This document shows positions 8,367 to 16,843 of a DNA stretch of 64,000 nucleotides, one piece after another; the stretch's first letter is position 1; the number at the start of each line of letters is the position of its first letter. Position numbers and translations under genes: made by a program. Origin of the DNA: Anaerolineae bacterium (GTDB taxonomy: Bacteria > Chloroflexota > Anaerolineae > Aggregatilineales > Phototrophicaceae); contig JAJEAA010000018.1 in NCBI GenBank assembly GCA_022824365.1, forward strand, positions 124,001 through 188,000. Direction: 5' to 3'. The notes beneath the pieces were generated by a model. That model was not told the origin of the DNA, searched no databases, and worked only from the letters and a program-made list of their open reading frames with translations.

Positions 8367-9830
8367 TTACATCGGTCCCAAGCGCGGGGGACCAGCGTAA
8401 AGCATCGTCATGTGCGCGTCAAAACTCCGTTGAAGCAAGCCGGTTTTCAGGTCAAGGTGACCGAAGCTATCCCATAAATCGACAAACTCTCCCGGATCAG
8501 CCTCCAAATCATAGAGTTCGCCCAGGTTGTGATTGTGGTAAAGCACCAGCTTATAGCGACCATCAAAATACATACTGGCGACGGAACCATCCGGCAAGTC
8601 GAGCGCGTCGATGAACTCGCTGCGCACATAATCTCGATGGCGCTCCGATGACAACATTCCAGTAAGAACCGGCAGAAGCGAGCGGCCAGAAATGTACTCC
8701 GGAATCGGCAGTTCGCATATCGCAAGCAAGCTGGGAACGATGTCTGTCAATTCAACCAAGGCCGAACTGCGCAAGCCGGACGCGAACACGCCGGGCCAAG
8801 ACCAGATAAGCGGCACGCGAACCAGACCGTCGTAAAAGCGACAGCCTTTCTGTATCAAGCCATGATCGCCCAAAGTCTCGCCATGATCGCTGGTGAAAAT
8901 AACGATCGTATTTTCTCGCTGTCCGCTGCTTTCCAGCGCCGCCATGATTCGCCCTACCTGGTCGTCTATCAGCTTGATCATGGCGTAGTAAGCGGCGATC
9001 AAAGTCCGCGCGTCGCGCTTGCCGCCCGTATGCGGCTCGATGAGCGAAGGCACTGGCGATTGCGGCAAGATCGGGCTGCTGATGTCGAGCGCGTCCGGGT
9101 AGCGCGCTTCGGACTGGAAATCTACCGCCGCCAATTTTGCCTGCTGTTCCAGGTCGCTCTCACGGAATAGCGGCGGCTTCACTTCCTCGGGGTCAAACAA
9201 ATCGCGATAAGCCTGCGGCGGATTAAACGGCGGGTGCGGATCATAGATATTGACGCTGGCAAAGAATGGGCCAGAGCGATCCGCCTGGATGAATTCTATG
9301 GTCTTTTCCGCACACCAGGTTGTCTGGTGATATTCGGCCGGCACGCCTGCCTCATCCTTGATCAGCTCGGACAGATCGGCGCCTTGCGCCCGTACCCAAT
9401 CGGCATAGTCATGCCCGGTCGCCCAGTCATCGCGCGGGGCATGGCTGTATTGCCAGTATGTATAACCATCGTCCGCCCGCTGCTCAATGCGGCCATAAGC
9501 GCTTGTGAGATGCAGCTTTCCGATGAGTCCACAGTCATAACCAGCCTCGGCTAGCGTCTTGCTTATCAGCGGCGGGAAATCCGGAAAAGCCGGATTGCCA
9601 TTTCGATTGACGCGGAGAGAACTGGGATACATGCCGGTCAAGAAGCTCGCGCGGCTGGGGGTACAGATCGGGCTCTGGCAATAGGCGCGTTCAAACGCGA
9701 CGCCCTCTTCCGCCAGAGCGTCCAGGTTCGGCGTGGACACGCAGGGATTGCCCAGGGCGCCTATCGTATCGTAGCGCTGCTGGTCGGTGCAAATCCACAA
9801 GATGTTGGGGCGGTTCTTGTGCTCGCTCAT
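8367..9830 (-). CDS. Type I sulfatase (formylglycine-dependent)
   Basis: A 487-residue arylsulfatase-superfamily hydrolase that removes sulfate esters. The active-site signature CTPSRASF (C56) is intact, so the Cys can be converted to formylglycine; the metal-site D16 (CTDQQR) and later 'IFTSDHGETLGDHG' are present. No signal peptide is visible, so it may act in the cytoplasm or use an unrecognised export route. I place the start at ATG 9830 (GAAGAGA upstream) rather than the in-frame TTG at 9857. 'ELYDLEADPGEFVDLWD' at the C-terminus is the family's usual closing motif. Natural substrates could be sulfated polysaccharides or choline sulfate-like esters; sequence alone does not decide. Confidence 0.88.
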   Translation of the reverse strand: MSEHKNRPNILWICTDQQRYDTIGALGNPCVSTPNLDALAEEGVAFERAYCQSPICTPSRASFLTGMYPSSLRVNRNGNPAFPDFPPLISKTLAEAGYDCGLIGKLHLTSAYGRIEQRADDGYTYWQYSHAPRDDWATGHDYADWVRAQGADLSELIKDEAGVPAEYHQTTWCAEKTIEFIQADRSGPFFASVNIYDPHPPFNPPQAYRDLFDPEEVKPPLFRESDLEQQAKLAAVDFQSEARYPDALDISSPILPQSPVPSLIEPHTGGKRDARTLIAAYYAMIKLIDDQVGRIMAALESSGQRENTIVIFTSDHGETLGDHGLIQKGCRFYDGLVRVPLIWSWPGVFASGLRSSALVELTDIVPSLLAICELPIPEYISGRSLLPVLTGMLSSERHRDYVRSEFIDALDLPDGSVASMYFDGRYKLVLYHNHNLGELYDLEADPGEFVDLWDSFGHLDLKTGLLQRSFDAHMTMLYAGPPRLGPM

Positions 9831-10068
9831 GTCGGTCTCTTCAGTCTGAATAAGCAATGGGCAAATACAGATTCTAGCGGAATTCTCGGAGATTTGATGA
9901 TATCATAGGCGCAATACTTTGTTCGACAAATACGTCAATTGCTTGTATTCGCCTACGAGGTCAGACATGTTTCGATAGAGACGCCAACGAATACGTTCTC
10001 CCCCGCCTCCCTTGCGCTTAAACGCTTATGAGTCACTTATGAGTCAGTCGCAAACAAAGGAGGCGGAA

Positions 10069-10518
10069 ATGATAAACATTCGCAAAATCCAAGCATCGGA
10101 TGTAGAGGTCATGCTGGCTTTGCGGGCCAGATGGCTGTCCAAGCAGTTCAATACTGTGAATACGACTGAGCGTGAGCGCGCCTGGTTTTCGCGCTATCCG
10201 GGCAATGAGGTAGCGCCCGCCCTCCTGGCTGTCGATGGCGATCAGATCGTAGGTTACGTCTTATGCGCCCTGATGAGGCATCCGGCCATGACCGGCGTGT
10301 CTGCAACTATCGACGAGATTTGCGTTGCTGAATCACATCGGGGACAAGGCATCGGCCGGCGGCTTGTCGAAGAACTGCGCAGCCGGCTATGCTCGACTGT
10401 CAAAGATCTAAACACGATAAGCGCGCAAGTCGATCACGAAGACGAGACGGCGAAGGCCTTTTGGACGGCATTGGGTCTCGAACACCACCTGCTCGAGTTC
10501 ACTGACTATCTGGAATAG
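10069..10518 (+). CDS. GNAT-family N-acetyltransferase
   Basis: A 149-residue acetyltransferase that uses acetyl-CoA. The acetyl-CoA loop RGQGIGRRL lies near residue 90 after the 'IDEICVAESH' strand, and 'AKAFWTALGLEHHLLEF' forms the C-terminal part. The start is set by a very strong AAAGGAGG ribosome site seven bases before ATG 10069; the longer frame beginning at TTG 10012 or ATG 10039 lacks one. The acceptor substrate is unknown. It stands alone between the sulfatase and the RNase P RNA gene. Confidence 0.85.
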   Translation: MINIRKIQASDVEVMLALRARWLSKQFNTVNTTERERAWFSRYPGNEVAPALLAVDGDQIVGYVLCALMRHPAMTGVSATIDEICVAESHRGQGIGRRLVEELRSRLCSTVKDLNTISAQVDHEDETAKAFWTALGLEHHLLEFTDYLE

Positions 10519-10558
10519 TCCAGAGCTGTTGTCTTCGACGCAGTCAAGATAACAGAAT

Positions 10559-10580
10559 GCCCTTCACTGATGTGAGGGGC
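10559..10580 (-). terminator. Probable terminator of rnpB
   Basis: On the minus strand, nine-base arms (10572-10580 and 10559-10567) with one mismatch close a 4-base loop and are followed by a moderately U-rich TTCTGTTATCTT. It sits directly after the RNase P RNA 3' end and could also stop transcription of the acetyltransferase gene coming from the other side. Confidence 0.5.
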
Positions 10581-10582
10581 AT

Positions 10583-10937
10583 ATCTGCCGGGTCAACCTC
10601 ATAAGCCGCATTCTGTCGTGGGGAATCATCTATCTGGGATCGACGTTGCCGCCGATCTCTAGCGGTGTACCCGGCGCTTTCTCCGGAACGGGCCGCTCCC
10701 GGCGCCTGCTTCACCTTGCTCCCGATGGGGTTTGCCTGGCCAGCTGCATTACTGCCGCTGCCGGTACGCTCTTACCGCACCCTTTCACCCTCGCATCTCG
10801 CGATGCAATCTGCTCTCTGTTGCACTTGCCGTCAGGTCGCCCCGCCCGGCCGTTAGCCGGCATCGCTGCCCTATGGAGTGCGGACTTTCCTCGACAGGCC
10901 TCAGACCTGCCGCGATTCCCTCGGTCAACCCGGCACC
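10583..10937 (-). ncRNA. rnpB: RNase P RNA (bacterial type A)
   Basis: Catalytic RNA of ribonuclease P, which removes tRNA 5' leaders. Read on the minus strand it begins GGTGCCGGG and contains the universal core GAGGAAAGTCCGCACTCC (about 10873-10890), the 'GGCGACCTGACGGCAAGTGCAACAG'-like P3/P10 region, 'GGTGAAAGGGTGCGGTAAGAGCGTACCG' in the middle, and the conserved 3' ACAGAATGCGGCTTAT segment. The termini pair as P1: GCCGGGT near the 5' end with ACCCGGC at 10587-10593. Ends are placed to within about 5 bases from P1 and the promoter. Length near 355 nt is normal for the type. Confidence 0.95.
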
Positions 10938-10940
10938 TAT

Positions 10941-10949
10941 ATTCTAGCA
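10941..10949 (-). promoter_or_regulatory. Extended -10 promoter of rnpB
   Basis: TGC followed directly by TAGAAT on the minus strand forms an extended -10 element; its +1 would fall at about 10934-10937, matching the expected RNase P RNA 5' end. No good -35 is present. The same TGCTA(A/G)AAT pattern precedes lspA and the mtaB operon. Confidence 0.6.
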
Positions 10950-11072
10950 TGAAACGAGAAAGATCTGAGGCTCGGCAACTGCAGCGTCGGCGGATCGTAG
11001 CGCGGCGGCGCTTGTCAGCCCAGGCGAGTTGTCATAAGCTATTCAAAACTGTCACGCTGGCAGAAACAGGAA

Positions 11073-13514
11073 ATGACCGCGACGAGCTTGGGCGCAAGAC
11101 GAACCCGTAGAAAGCGATCTCGCTGGCGCAGCCCAGTGTCGCTTGACACGATCTCGACCTTGATTGTGGTCGGCCTGCTGCTGGCCATGCCCTTGATGGC
11201 AATTGATATCGCCGGCTGGGCGGTCGACATGGAAATCGTCCTGCCGGTAATGCTCTCGAGCCTGCTGCTCGGCTTAATCCTGGCGCGCAGCCGCTTTAGC
11301 GAATTCTTCGCCCTCCTGCTCAGCCTGTTATATGGCGCGGTCGCTGTCGTTCTGGCCGCGGCCGCGAATCAGAATCTGCCTTTCCACGAGGCTCTTGCCG
11401 CCGTCCTGACGCGCTGCTATGAATGGACGGTTGACCTGTTCAGCGGAGGCATCAACACGGACGAACTCGTGTTAACCATGCTGGTGGGGCTCCTATTCTG
11501 GTTCCTGGCGTATAACGCGAACTGGCATATCTTTCGCCTGGATCGCGTCTGGCGAGTGATTCTGCCGCCGGGGTTGATCCTCCTGGTCAATATCATATTC
11601 TTCAGCGGGGACGAGCCGCTTGACCGCCAACTCTTCGGATTCCTGCTCCTTTCCCTGGTACTCGTCGTCCGTTCGCATTTGGACGCGCGGCAATGGGAAT
11701 GGGCGATTCGCGGCGTTTCTGTCCCGACCATTGTGCGGCGGCAATTTGCCACGATAGGCCTTCTCTTGTCCTTGCTCGCGCTCGCCTTTGCCTGGAGCCT
11801 GCCAAGCGCGGCGCTGGAAGAACGCCTGCAAAACTTTCAACGCTTTCTCGCTTCCGACCCCATCGAGCAAATCGCGGAGCTGTGGAACAGGCTCTTTGCC
11901 CCGATAGAAGGAGAAGGTCCGGCAACCTCCGATTACTACGGAGCCGACTTGCTCAATCTTAGTGGCGCGATAAGCCTGGGCGATGATGTCGTATTCACGG
12001 TGAAAGCCCCGGCAGACGGCTATCGTTATTATTGGCGCTCGCGAGTCTTCGAGCGCTACAGCGACGGTCAATGGTCGCCATCAGCCGATCTGCGCATCAC
12101 TGACCGTTCGCCGCCGGTACAGATAGGGATGAATAGCGAGGTCTCTGGCGCGGACCGTCAGCGGGTTCAACAGCGCTTCACCGTCGGAACCGCCAGTTCG
12201 CGTATCTATTACGCCGCGCCTCAGCCGGAATCCATCGATCGCAGCGGCCGTATCGACCTCATCTACACCGACCGGCCCGACAATACTTCCATGAACGTCT
12301 CAGTGATCCGACCCCTAAAGGTGCTGCGCCGCGGCGAGACCTACCTGGCCAACAGTTTGATAAGCACGGCCTCGGCAACACAACTCCGCAGCGCTGGTTC
12401 TAACTACCCGGATTGGGTCAGCAGCGCCAATCTTTATATCGGCATCCCCAATACGCGAGTATGGGAATTGGCGCGTCAGATCGTTGAAGAAGCCAGCGCG
12501 AACAATCCCTATGACCGAGCCAAAGCCATCGAGACCTGGCTCCGGAAGAATGTCGCCTACAACGAATCAATCAGCGCGCCGCCAGCGGGTGTGGATACGG
12601 TCGAGTGGGTCCTCTTCGACGCGCGCGAGGGATATTGCACCTATTACGCCACTTCAATGATCGTCATGCTGCGACACTTGGGCATACCGGCGCGCCTGGC
12701 TGCGGGCTTCTCGCAAGGGACCTACGATTCAGATGCCGGCCAATTCGTCGTGCGCGAACGTGAAGCGCACACCTGGGTGGAAGTGTACTTTCCCGGCTAT
12801 GGCTGGATCGAATTTGAGCCGACCTCGGCCCAAGCGCCAATCCACCGCGACGGCGATGAGTTGGCGCAGGAGCAGGAGGCGCCGCAAAGCCCGGAGCCGA
12901 CAGCCACACCATCGCCGTCTCCCTCTCCCACAACGCCGCCCAGCCCCACTTCTCTGCCTAGCCAGGAGGCGCGCGAACAAATCCTGGAGCAGCCCACCGC
13001 TACGCCGACGCCAACCGCCCTGCCATCGCCATCGCCGACGCCCTTCATCTTGCCGACGGTGCAGCCGCCGATCTCCCCCGATAATCCGCCGCCACTCAGT
13101 CTCCTGCAACCGATAATCTTCTTCGCGCTGGTGGTGATGGGCTTCTTGATCGTTCTCGTCATCATCGCCTTGATTCTGTTTTGGTGGTGGGAATGGCGCG
13201 GAATGGGCGGTCTCAGTCCCGTGTCGCGCGCCTATGCTCGCTTGGAACGATACATACAATTGATCGGCATCAGCATCGGCAGCACATTGACCACGCTGGA
13301 GAAACGCCGGGAGTTGCAGCGGCGCATCCCGGCCGCGCGCGAGCCGATTCGCACAATAAGCGATCTTTACACGCGGGAACGCTACAGCGGCAATCGCGAT
13401 GCTGTCGAAAACAGTCGCTTCGCGGAAAGCGCGGAAAAAGCCTGGTATCGCACGCGGGGCAATATCCTGCGTCGCTGGTTGCGCCGTCGTATACCGTTCT
13501 TGCGCCGCCGCTAA
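11073..13514 (+). CDS. Membrane-anchored transglutaminase-like protein (TgpA family)
   Basis: An 813-residue inner-membrane protein. Residues 24-240 hold about six transmembrane segments (TgpA N-terminal domain); the external region contains a transglutaminase-like fold with Cys522 (EGYCTYYATSM), His566 (EAHTWVEVY) and the acidic FEPT near 583 as the catalytic set. A Pro/Ser/Thr-rich spacer (about 600-675) full of 'PTATP/PSPSP' leads to one more membrane helix near 685-710 and a basic cytoplasmic tail ending LRRRIPFLRRR. Family members act as proteases or cross-linkers at the cell surface and usually sit next to MoxR/DUF58 genes; these are absent here. It converges with the methyltransferase with no gap at all. 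Confidence 0.88.
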   Translation: MTATSLGARRTRRKRSRWRSPVSLDTISTLIVVGLLLAMPLMAIDIAGWAVDMEIVLPVMLSSLLLGLILARSRFSEFFALLLSLLYGAVAVVLAAAANQNLPFHEALAAVLTRCYEWTVDLFSGGINTDELVLTMLVGLLFWFLAYNANWHIFRLDRVWRVILPPGLILLVNIIFFSGDEPLDRQLFGFLLLSLVLVVRSHLDARQWEWAIRGVSVPTIVRRQFATIGLLLSLLALAFAWSLPSAALEERLQNFQRFLASDPIEQIAELWNRLFAPIEGEGPATSDYYGADLLNLSGAISLGDDVVFTVKAPADGYRYYWRSRVFERYSDGQWSPSADLRITDRSPPVQIGMNSEVSGADRQRVQQRFTVGTASSRIYYAAPQPESIDRSGRIDLIYTDRPDNTSMNVSVIRPLKVLRRGETYLANSLISTASATQLRSAGSNYPDWVSSANLYIGIPNTRVWELARQIVEEASANNPYDRAKAIETWLRKNVAYNESISAPPAGVDTVEWVLFDAREGYCTYYATSMIVMLRHLGIPARLAAGFSQGTYDSDAGQFVVREREAHTWVEVYFPGYGWIEFEPTSAQAPIHRDGDELAQEQEAPQSPEPTATPSPSPSPTTPPSPTSLPSQEAREQILEQPTATPTPTALPSPSPTPFILPTVQPPISPDNPPPLSLLQPIIFFALVVMGFLIVLVIIALILFWWWEWRGMGGLSPVSRAYARLERYIQLIGISIGSTLTTLEKRRELQRRIPAAREPIRTISDLYTRERYSGNRDAVENSRFAESAEKAWYRTRGNILRRWLRRRIPFLRRR

Positions 13515-14243
13515 TCACCGCTTCTCTATCACCAGAAAATGGGACAGCGCCCAAGTATCCAGCGGCGTCCCTTCAAATCGGTAGGCCAAATTCCGCAGCA
13601 AAACGGCCGGCGCGCCAAGTCTGGCGATGATATTGTCGTACCCGCCATAAATGCGTGTGTGATGCGCGACTTCCGCTCGGTCAACTGGCAGCAAGTGTCT
13701 GATATCTCTGGCCGTATAAGCGCGGACGTGCGGCGCCAGTCGATCGCGCCAGGGCTTGGGCAGGTAGTTGATCAGCGGCGTATTGCCGAAATGATATTCG
13801 CCCTTCCAGTAATGTCCATGCGTTTCGAAGGGATACCATCTATTGGGGCAAAACAGCAATATCCGCCCGCCCGGTTTGGCGACTCGCAGCATCTCCTGCA
13901 ACGAGAGTCGATCATCGGCGACATGTTCTATCACCTCGTGCGACAAGACCGTGTCGAAGCTATCCGATGCAAAGGGAATAGACTCCCCAGCGGACACGAT
14001 AGCCTGCCGCAAATCGGCGCGAGCGCGCTTCACGCGATCAAACTCGATGTCAAATGCTGCGACGGAATCGGTGAATCGCGCGCGAATCTGACGCGCGTAC
14101 ATGCCGACGCCGCAACCAGCCACGAGCACATGCGCATCGGTCAGTCTTCCCCAGCGCGCCATCATTTGCAGGCGCCGCTCTTGACCAGCGCGCCAAACAT
14201 AACTTGGCTCGCCACGCAGTGACGCCAGATCAGAGGGGCTCAT
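13515..14243 (-). CDS. Class I SAM-dependent methyltransferase
   Basis: A 242-residue methyltransferase of the Methyltransf_11 type. The AdoMet-binding motif I is VLVAGCGVGMYA (about 39-50), the acidic end of strand 2 is 'AAFDIEF', motif IV region is 'FDTVLSHEVIEHV', and 'EMLRVAKPGGRILLFCPNRWYPFETHGHYW' follows. The last segment resembles methyltransferases of glycan or lipid biosynthesis. It has no signal or membrane segment. The acceptor is unknown. It is transcribed leftward towards the transglutaminase gene and is not obviously in an operon. Confidence 0.85.
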   Translation of the reverse strand: MSPSDLASLRGEPSYVWRAGQERRLQMMARWGRLTDAHVLVAGCGVGMYARQIRARFTDSVAAFDIEFDRVKRARADLRQAIVSAGESIPFASDSFDTVLSHEVIEHVADDRLSLQEMLRVAKPGGRILLFCPNRWYPFETHGHYWKGEYHFGNTPLINYLPKPWRDRLAPHVRAYTARDIRHLLPVDRAEVAHHTRIYGGYDNIIARLGAPAVLLRNLAYRFEGTPLDTWALSHFLVIEKR

Positions 14244-14263
14244 TCCGATTCAAGCGCGACGGC

Positions 14264-14752
14264 TCAACCGCCCTGCGCGATTGACAGCAAGTATTGATAG
14301 AGGTTGCGGGAGCCGCTATTGCTGAGGCGGTCGGTGGAGAATTGGTGGACTGTGCCCAACTCCCCGCCAGAACGCATAAAGGTGACAAAATCTTCTTCGG
14401 TCAAGTCGAAACCCAGCAGACTCTTGCCAAGGTCCGTGCCTTCTCCGTTCGCCCCGTGACAATTGCCGCATTCTAGCGCCTCAAACCGTCCGCGCCCGCG
14501 CCCTACCAGCTTGGGATCGAGTTCCACCGCAAGGTCGTCGCTCTCTCCATCTTCCGCATCTTCGTCGCCGCTCTGTTCAAAGACAGGCGCTTTCGTTGGC
14601 TCAACGAAAGCAAATGTAGGAAAGGGCGTGACTGTTGGCGGCGGGCTGGTCGGCGTCGCTGTGGGCTGGCTGGAACCGCCGCCGCAAGCGGCCAAAAGCA
14701 AGGTCCCCACCGTTAACATCAGAACCGCTTGAAGGCAACTTGTCCTTATCAT
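14264..14752 (-). CDS. Monohaem cytochrome c lipoprotein
   Basis: A 162-residue exported electron carrier. A signal peptide ends in a lipobox LLAAC with lipid-carrying Cys23; a Pro/Thr-rich then acidic linker (about 30-75) leads to one cytochrome c domain with haem motif CGNCH at 95-99 and a likely distal Met in 'FVTFMRSGG'. It should be tethered to the outer face of the cytoplasmic membrane. The start is ATG 14752, with GGAG seven bases upstream; longer forms lack a ribosome site. It begins 14 bases after the stop of an ABC permease gene and seems to be the last gene of that operon, an unusual partner for a solute importer. Confidence 0.85.
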   Translation of the reverse strand: MIRTSCLQAVLMLTVGTLLLAACGGGSSQPTATPTSPPPTVTPFPTFAFVEPTKAPVFEQSGDEDAEDGESDDLAVELDPKLVGRGRGRFEALECGNCHGANGEGTDLGKSLLGFDLTEEDFVTFMRSGGELGTVHQFSTDRLSNSGSRNLYQYLLSIAQGG

Positions 14753-14765
14753 AGCAATCTCCAAT

Positions 14766-15671
14766 TCAGTCACCGCGTGAAGGATCAAGCGCTTCCTGCA
14801 AGCCATCGCCAACAAAGGAAAAACTCAGCATGGTCAGCGCTACCAACACCGTCGGGAAAAGCGCCAAATGATAATCAACGATGACCGTGGACGACTTAAC
14901 ACTGCCTCCCACCATTTTACCCCAACTTGCCGTCGGCTCGGTGATGCCAATGCCCAAAAAGCTCAACCCGGCTTCGGCGAAGATCGCCAGCGGCACGGCA
15001 AACGTAAAGGAAACCAGCAGAGGCGTCAGAGAATTGCGCAGGATGTGACGCGTGATTATTTGGCTCTCGGAAGCGCCCAAAGCGCGCGCGGCCAAAACAA
15101 ATTCTGTCTCGCGGTATTTGAGAAACTGCGCCCGGGCGATCCGCGCCGGTTCGATCCAGGACGTGATCGCCAGGACGAAGATCACGTTGCCCAAGCCGGC
15201 CCCCGTAATGCTGATGAGAAACATCGCGAAAAGCAGCGGCGGAATCGCGGTGGCGATCTCGATGACGCGCAATATGCCGAAGTCCCAAAATCCGCCGCGG
15301 TATCCGGCGATCGCGCCAAGCGGCACAGCAAAGCCAAATGAGATTAGCGGCACAAGCAGTCCAACAAAAAGCGATGTGCGCGCGCCGTAGATCAAGCGCG
15401 TAAGAAAGTCGCGCCCGACGCCATCGCCGCCCAGGATGTGATTCGGGTCTTCAAACGGGGGCAAGCGCACAATGGAAAAATCCACTTCATTCAGCCCGTA
15501 TGGCGCCACTATGTCCGCCAGCACAGCCACGATCACAAGCAAGGAAAGCAAAATCGCGCCCAGCATCGCCAAGCGGTTTTGCAGAAAGCGGCGCAAGGCA
15601 TCGCGCAAGAGCGAACGCTGCTCCAACTGTTCAGGCAGATCCGCCTTCAATACCGGGGGCTTAGCGGGCAT
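14766..15671 (-). CDS. ABC transporter permease, DppC/OppC type
   Basis: A 301-residue inner-membrane permease of the dipeptide/oligopeptide/nickel importer family. It shows an N-terminal cytoplasmic segment, about six membrane helices, and the EAA loop 'EFVLAARALGASESQIITRHILRNSL' that contacts the ATPase. A conserved 'GGDGVGRDFLTRLIYGARTSL' entry motif is present. ATG 15671 follows the stop of the DppB-type gene by five bases; a TTG at 15680 overlapping that stop is an alternative. It partners the permease at 15677-16648 and the binding protein at 16844-18580. No ATPase gene is nearby, so ATPases must come from elsewhere in the genome. Confidence 0.9.
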   Translation of the reverse strand: MPAKPPVLKADLPEQLEQRSLLRDALRRFLQNRLAMLGAILLSLLVIVAVLADIVAPYGLNEVDFSIVRLPPFEDPNHILGGDGVGRDFLTRLIYGARTSLFVGLLVPLISFGFAVPLGAIAGYRGGFWDFGILRVIEIATAIPPLLFAMFLISITGAGLGNVIFVLAITSWIEPARIARAQFLKYRETEFVLAARALGASESQIITRHILRNSLTPLLVSFTFAVPLAIFAEAGLSFLGIGITEPTASWGKMVGGSVKSSTVIVDYHLALFPTVLVALTMLSFSFVGDGLQEALDPSRGD

Positions 15672-15676
15672 TGAGT

Positions 15677-16648
15677 TCAAGCTCCCTTCGTCTCGCCAAG
15701 GCGGATGCGCGGGTCGATGACGGTGTAAAGGATATCGGTGATCAGGTAGGTCAACCCCCAGAGCAATGCAATCAGCAGTACCAAGCCCATAATCATCGGA
15801 TAATCACGATTGAAAATGCTCGTCACGAAGAACTTGCCCAAGCCAGGCACACCATATACCACTTCAATAAAGAGCGAGCCGGTCAGCAGATTGGGCACCT
15901 GCGGCAGCAACACCGTGATCATCGGTATCAGCGCATTTCGCAGGACGTGACGCAGCATGATGAAGCGCTCGGACAAGCCTTTGGCGCGGGCTGTGCGTAT
16001 GAAATCCGCCGTCAGCACATCGGCGAAGCTTGAGCGGGTATAGCGAGAGACCAACGCCAGCGGCGCCAGGGCGTAGGTCAGCACCGGCAAGAAATAATCC
16101 CAGGACAGGATAGCGGCGCCATCCGCGGTAACCGGTCCAATGATCCACTTGCTCTCGACGCCCCAGCCATTCTGAAAACCAAAGATCAAGAGGAACCAGG
16201 TGGCTATGATGAAATTTGGCACGGCGATGCCGGCGGTCGCGACAAAAGTGACAAAGTTGTCTACCAGCCCATTTCGATAATAAGCGGCAATGACGCCAAG
16301 GGTGATGCCCAAGCCAAAAGAAACAAGTATGGTGTAGAAGCCCAGTTGAAAAGTGACCGGCCAAATGCGGGCGATCAAGTCTTTGACCGGCGGATTGCCC
16401 GCCACTGAAAAGGAATTGCCAAAATCGAGTTGAACCGCGCCGGTGAGGTAATTGATGTAGCGAACGTGCAAGGGCTTATCCAAGCCGTACTTGCGCTCGA
16501 GGTTTTCCAGCGCGGCCCCGCTATAACCGCGATCGGCCAGAGTGAACGGACCGCCGGGGACCAGATTCATCAAGACAAAGACCAAAACCGAAACGACCAG
16601 TAGCACAAAACATAGCGATAGCAATCGGCGGAAAATATAACCGATCAT
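15677..16648 (-). CDS. ABC transporter permease, DppB/OppB type
   Basis: A 323-residue permease with about six membrane helices. It begins with the typical 'RRLLSLCFVLLVVSVLVFVLMNLVPGGPF' helix and the 'YGLDKPLHVRYINYL' periplasmic segment, and carries the EAA loop 'DFIRTARAKGLSERFIMLRHVLRNALIPMI' before the final helices. It forms the heterodimeric channel with the DppC-type protein. It lies about 195 bases downstream of the binding-protein gene, from which it is separated by a strong hairpin terminator, so its expression probably depends on read-through. Confidence 0.9.
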   Translation of the reverse strand: MIGYIFRRLLSLCFVLLVVSVLVFVLMNLVPGGPFTLADRGYSGAALENLERKYGLDKPLHVRYINYLTGAVQLDFGNSFSVAGNPPVKDLIARIWPVTFQLGFYTILVSFGLGITLGVIAAYYRNGLVDNFVTFVATAGIAVPNFIIATWFLLIFGFQNGWGVESKWIIGPVTADGAAILSWDYFLPVLTYALAPLALVSRYTRSSFADVLTADFIRTARAKGLSERFIMLRHVLRNALIPMITVLLPQVPNLLTGSLFIEVVYGVPGLGKFFVTSIFNRDYPMIMGLVLLIALLWGLTYLITDILYTVIDPRIRLGETKGA

Positions 16649-16780
16649 GGTTGCGGTATTGCCTCATTGTCAATGACTATGGCCTTCTCGGAAATAGCGG
16701 TCATATCGCGCGTCTTCCGCTGACTAGGCTCGCGCCGAAGCGCCGCCGGCCAATGTAAGCCTGGACCAGGCGGCGCTCAA

Positions 16781-16813
16781 ACAAAAATGGGAGCGGGCTA
16801 CTAACCCGCCCCC
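16781..16813 (-). terminator. Intrinsic terminator between binding-protein and permease genes
   Basis: On the minus strand, ten-base arms GGGGGCGGGT and GCCCGCTCCC (two G-U pairs) enclose a TAGTA loop and are followed by ATTTTTGTTT. It lies just after the binding-protein stop codon and would keep the binding protein in excess over the permeases, a usual arrangement in such operons. Confidence 0.75.
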
Positions 16814-16843
16814 ACTTGTCTTCTCTTGCGCTCGAACTAACAG

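Noticed and set aside
10646-11110. Open reading frames of 60-150 codons on both strands
   Set aside because: They overlap the RNase P RNA, whose conserved core and P1 pairing account for the sequence.
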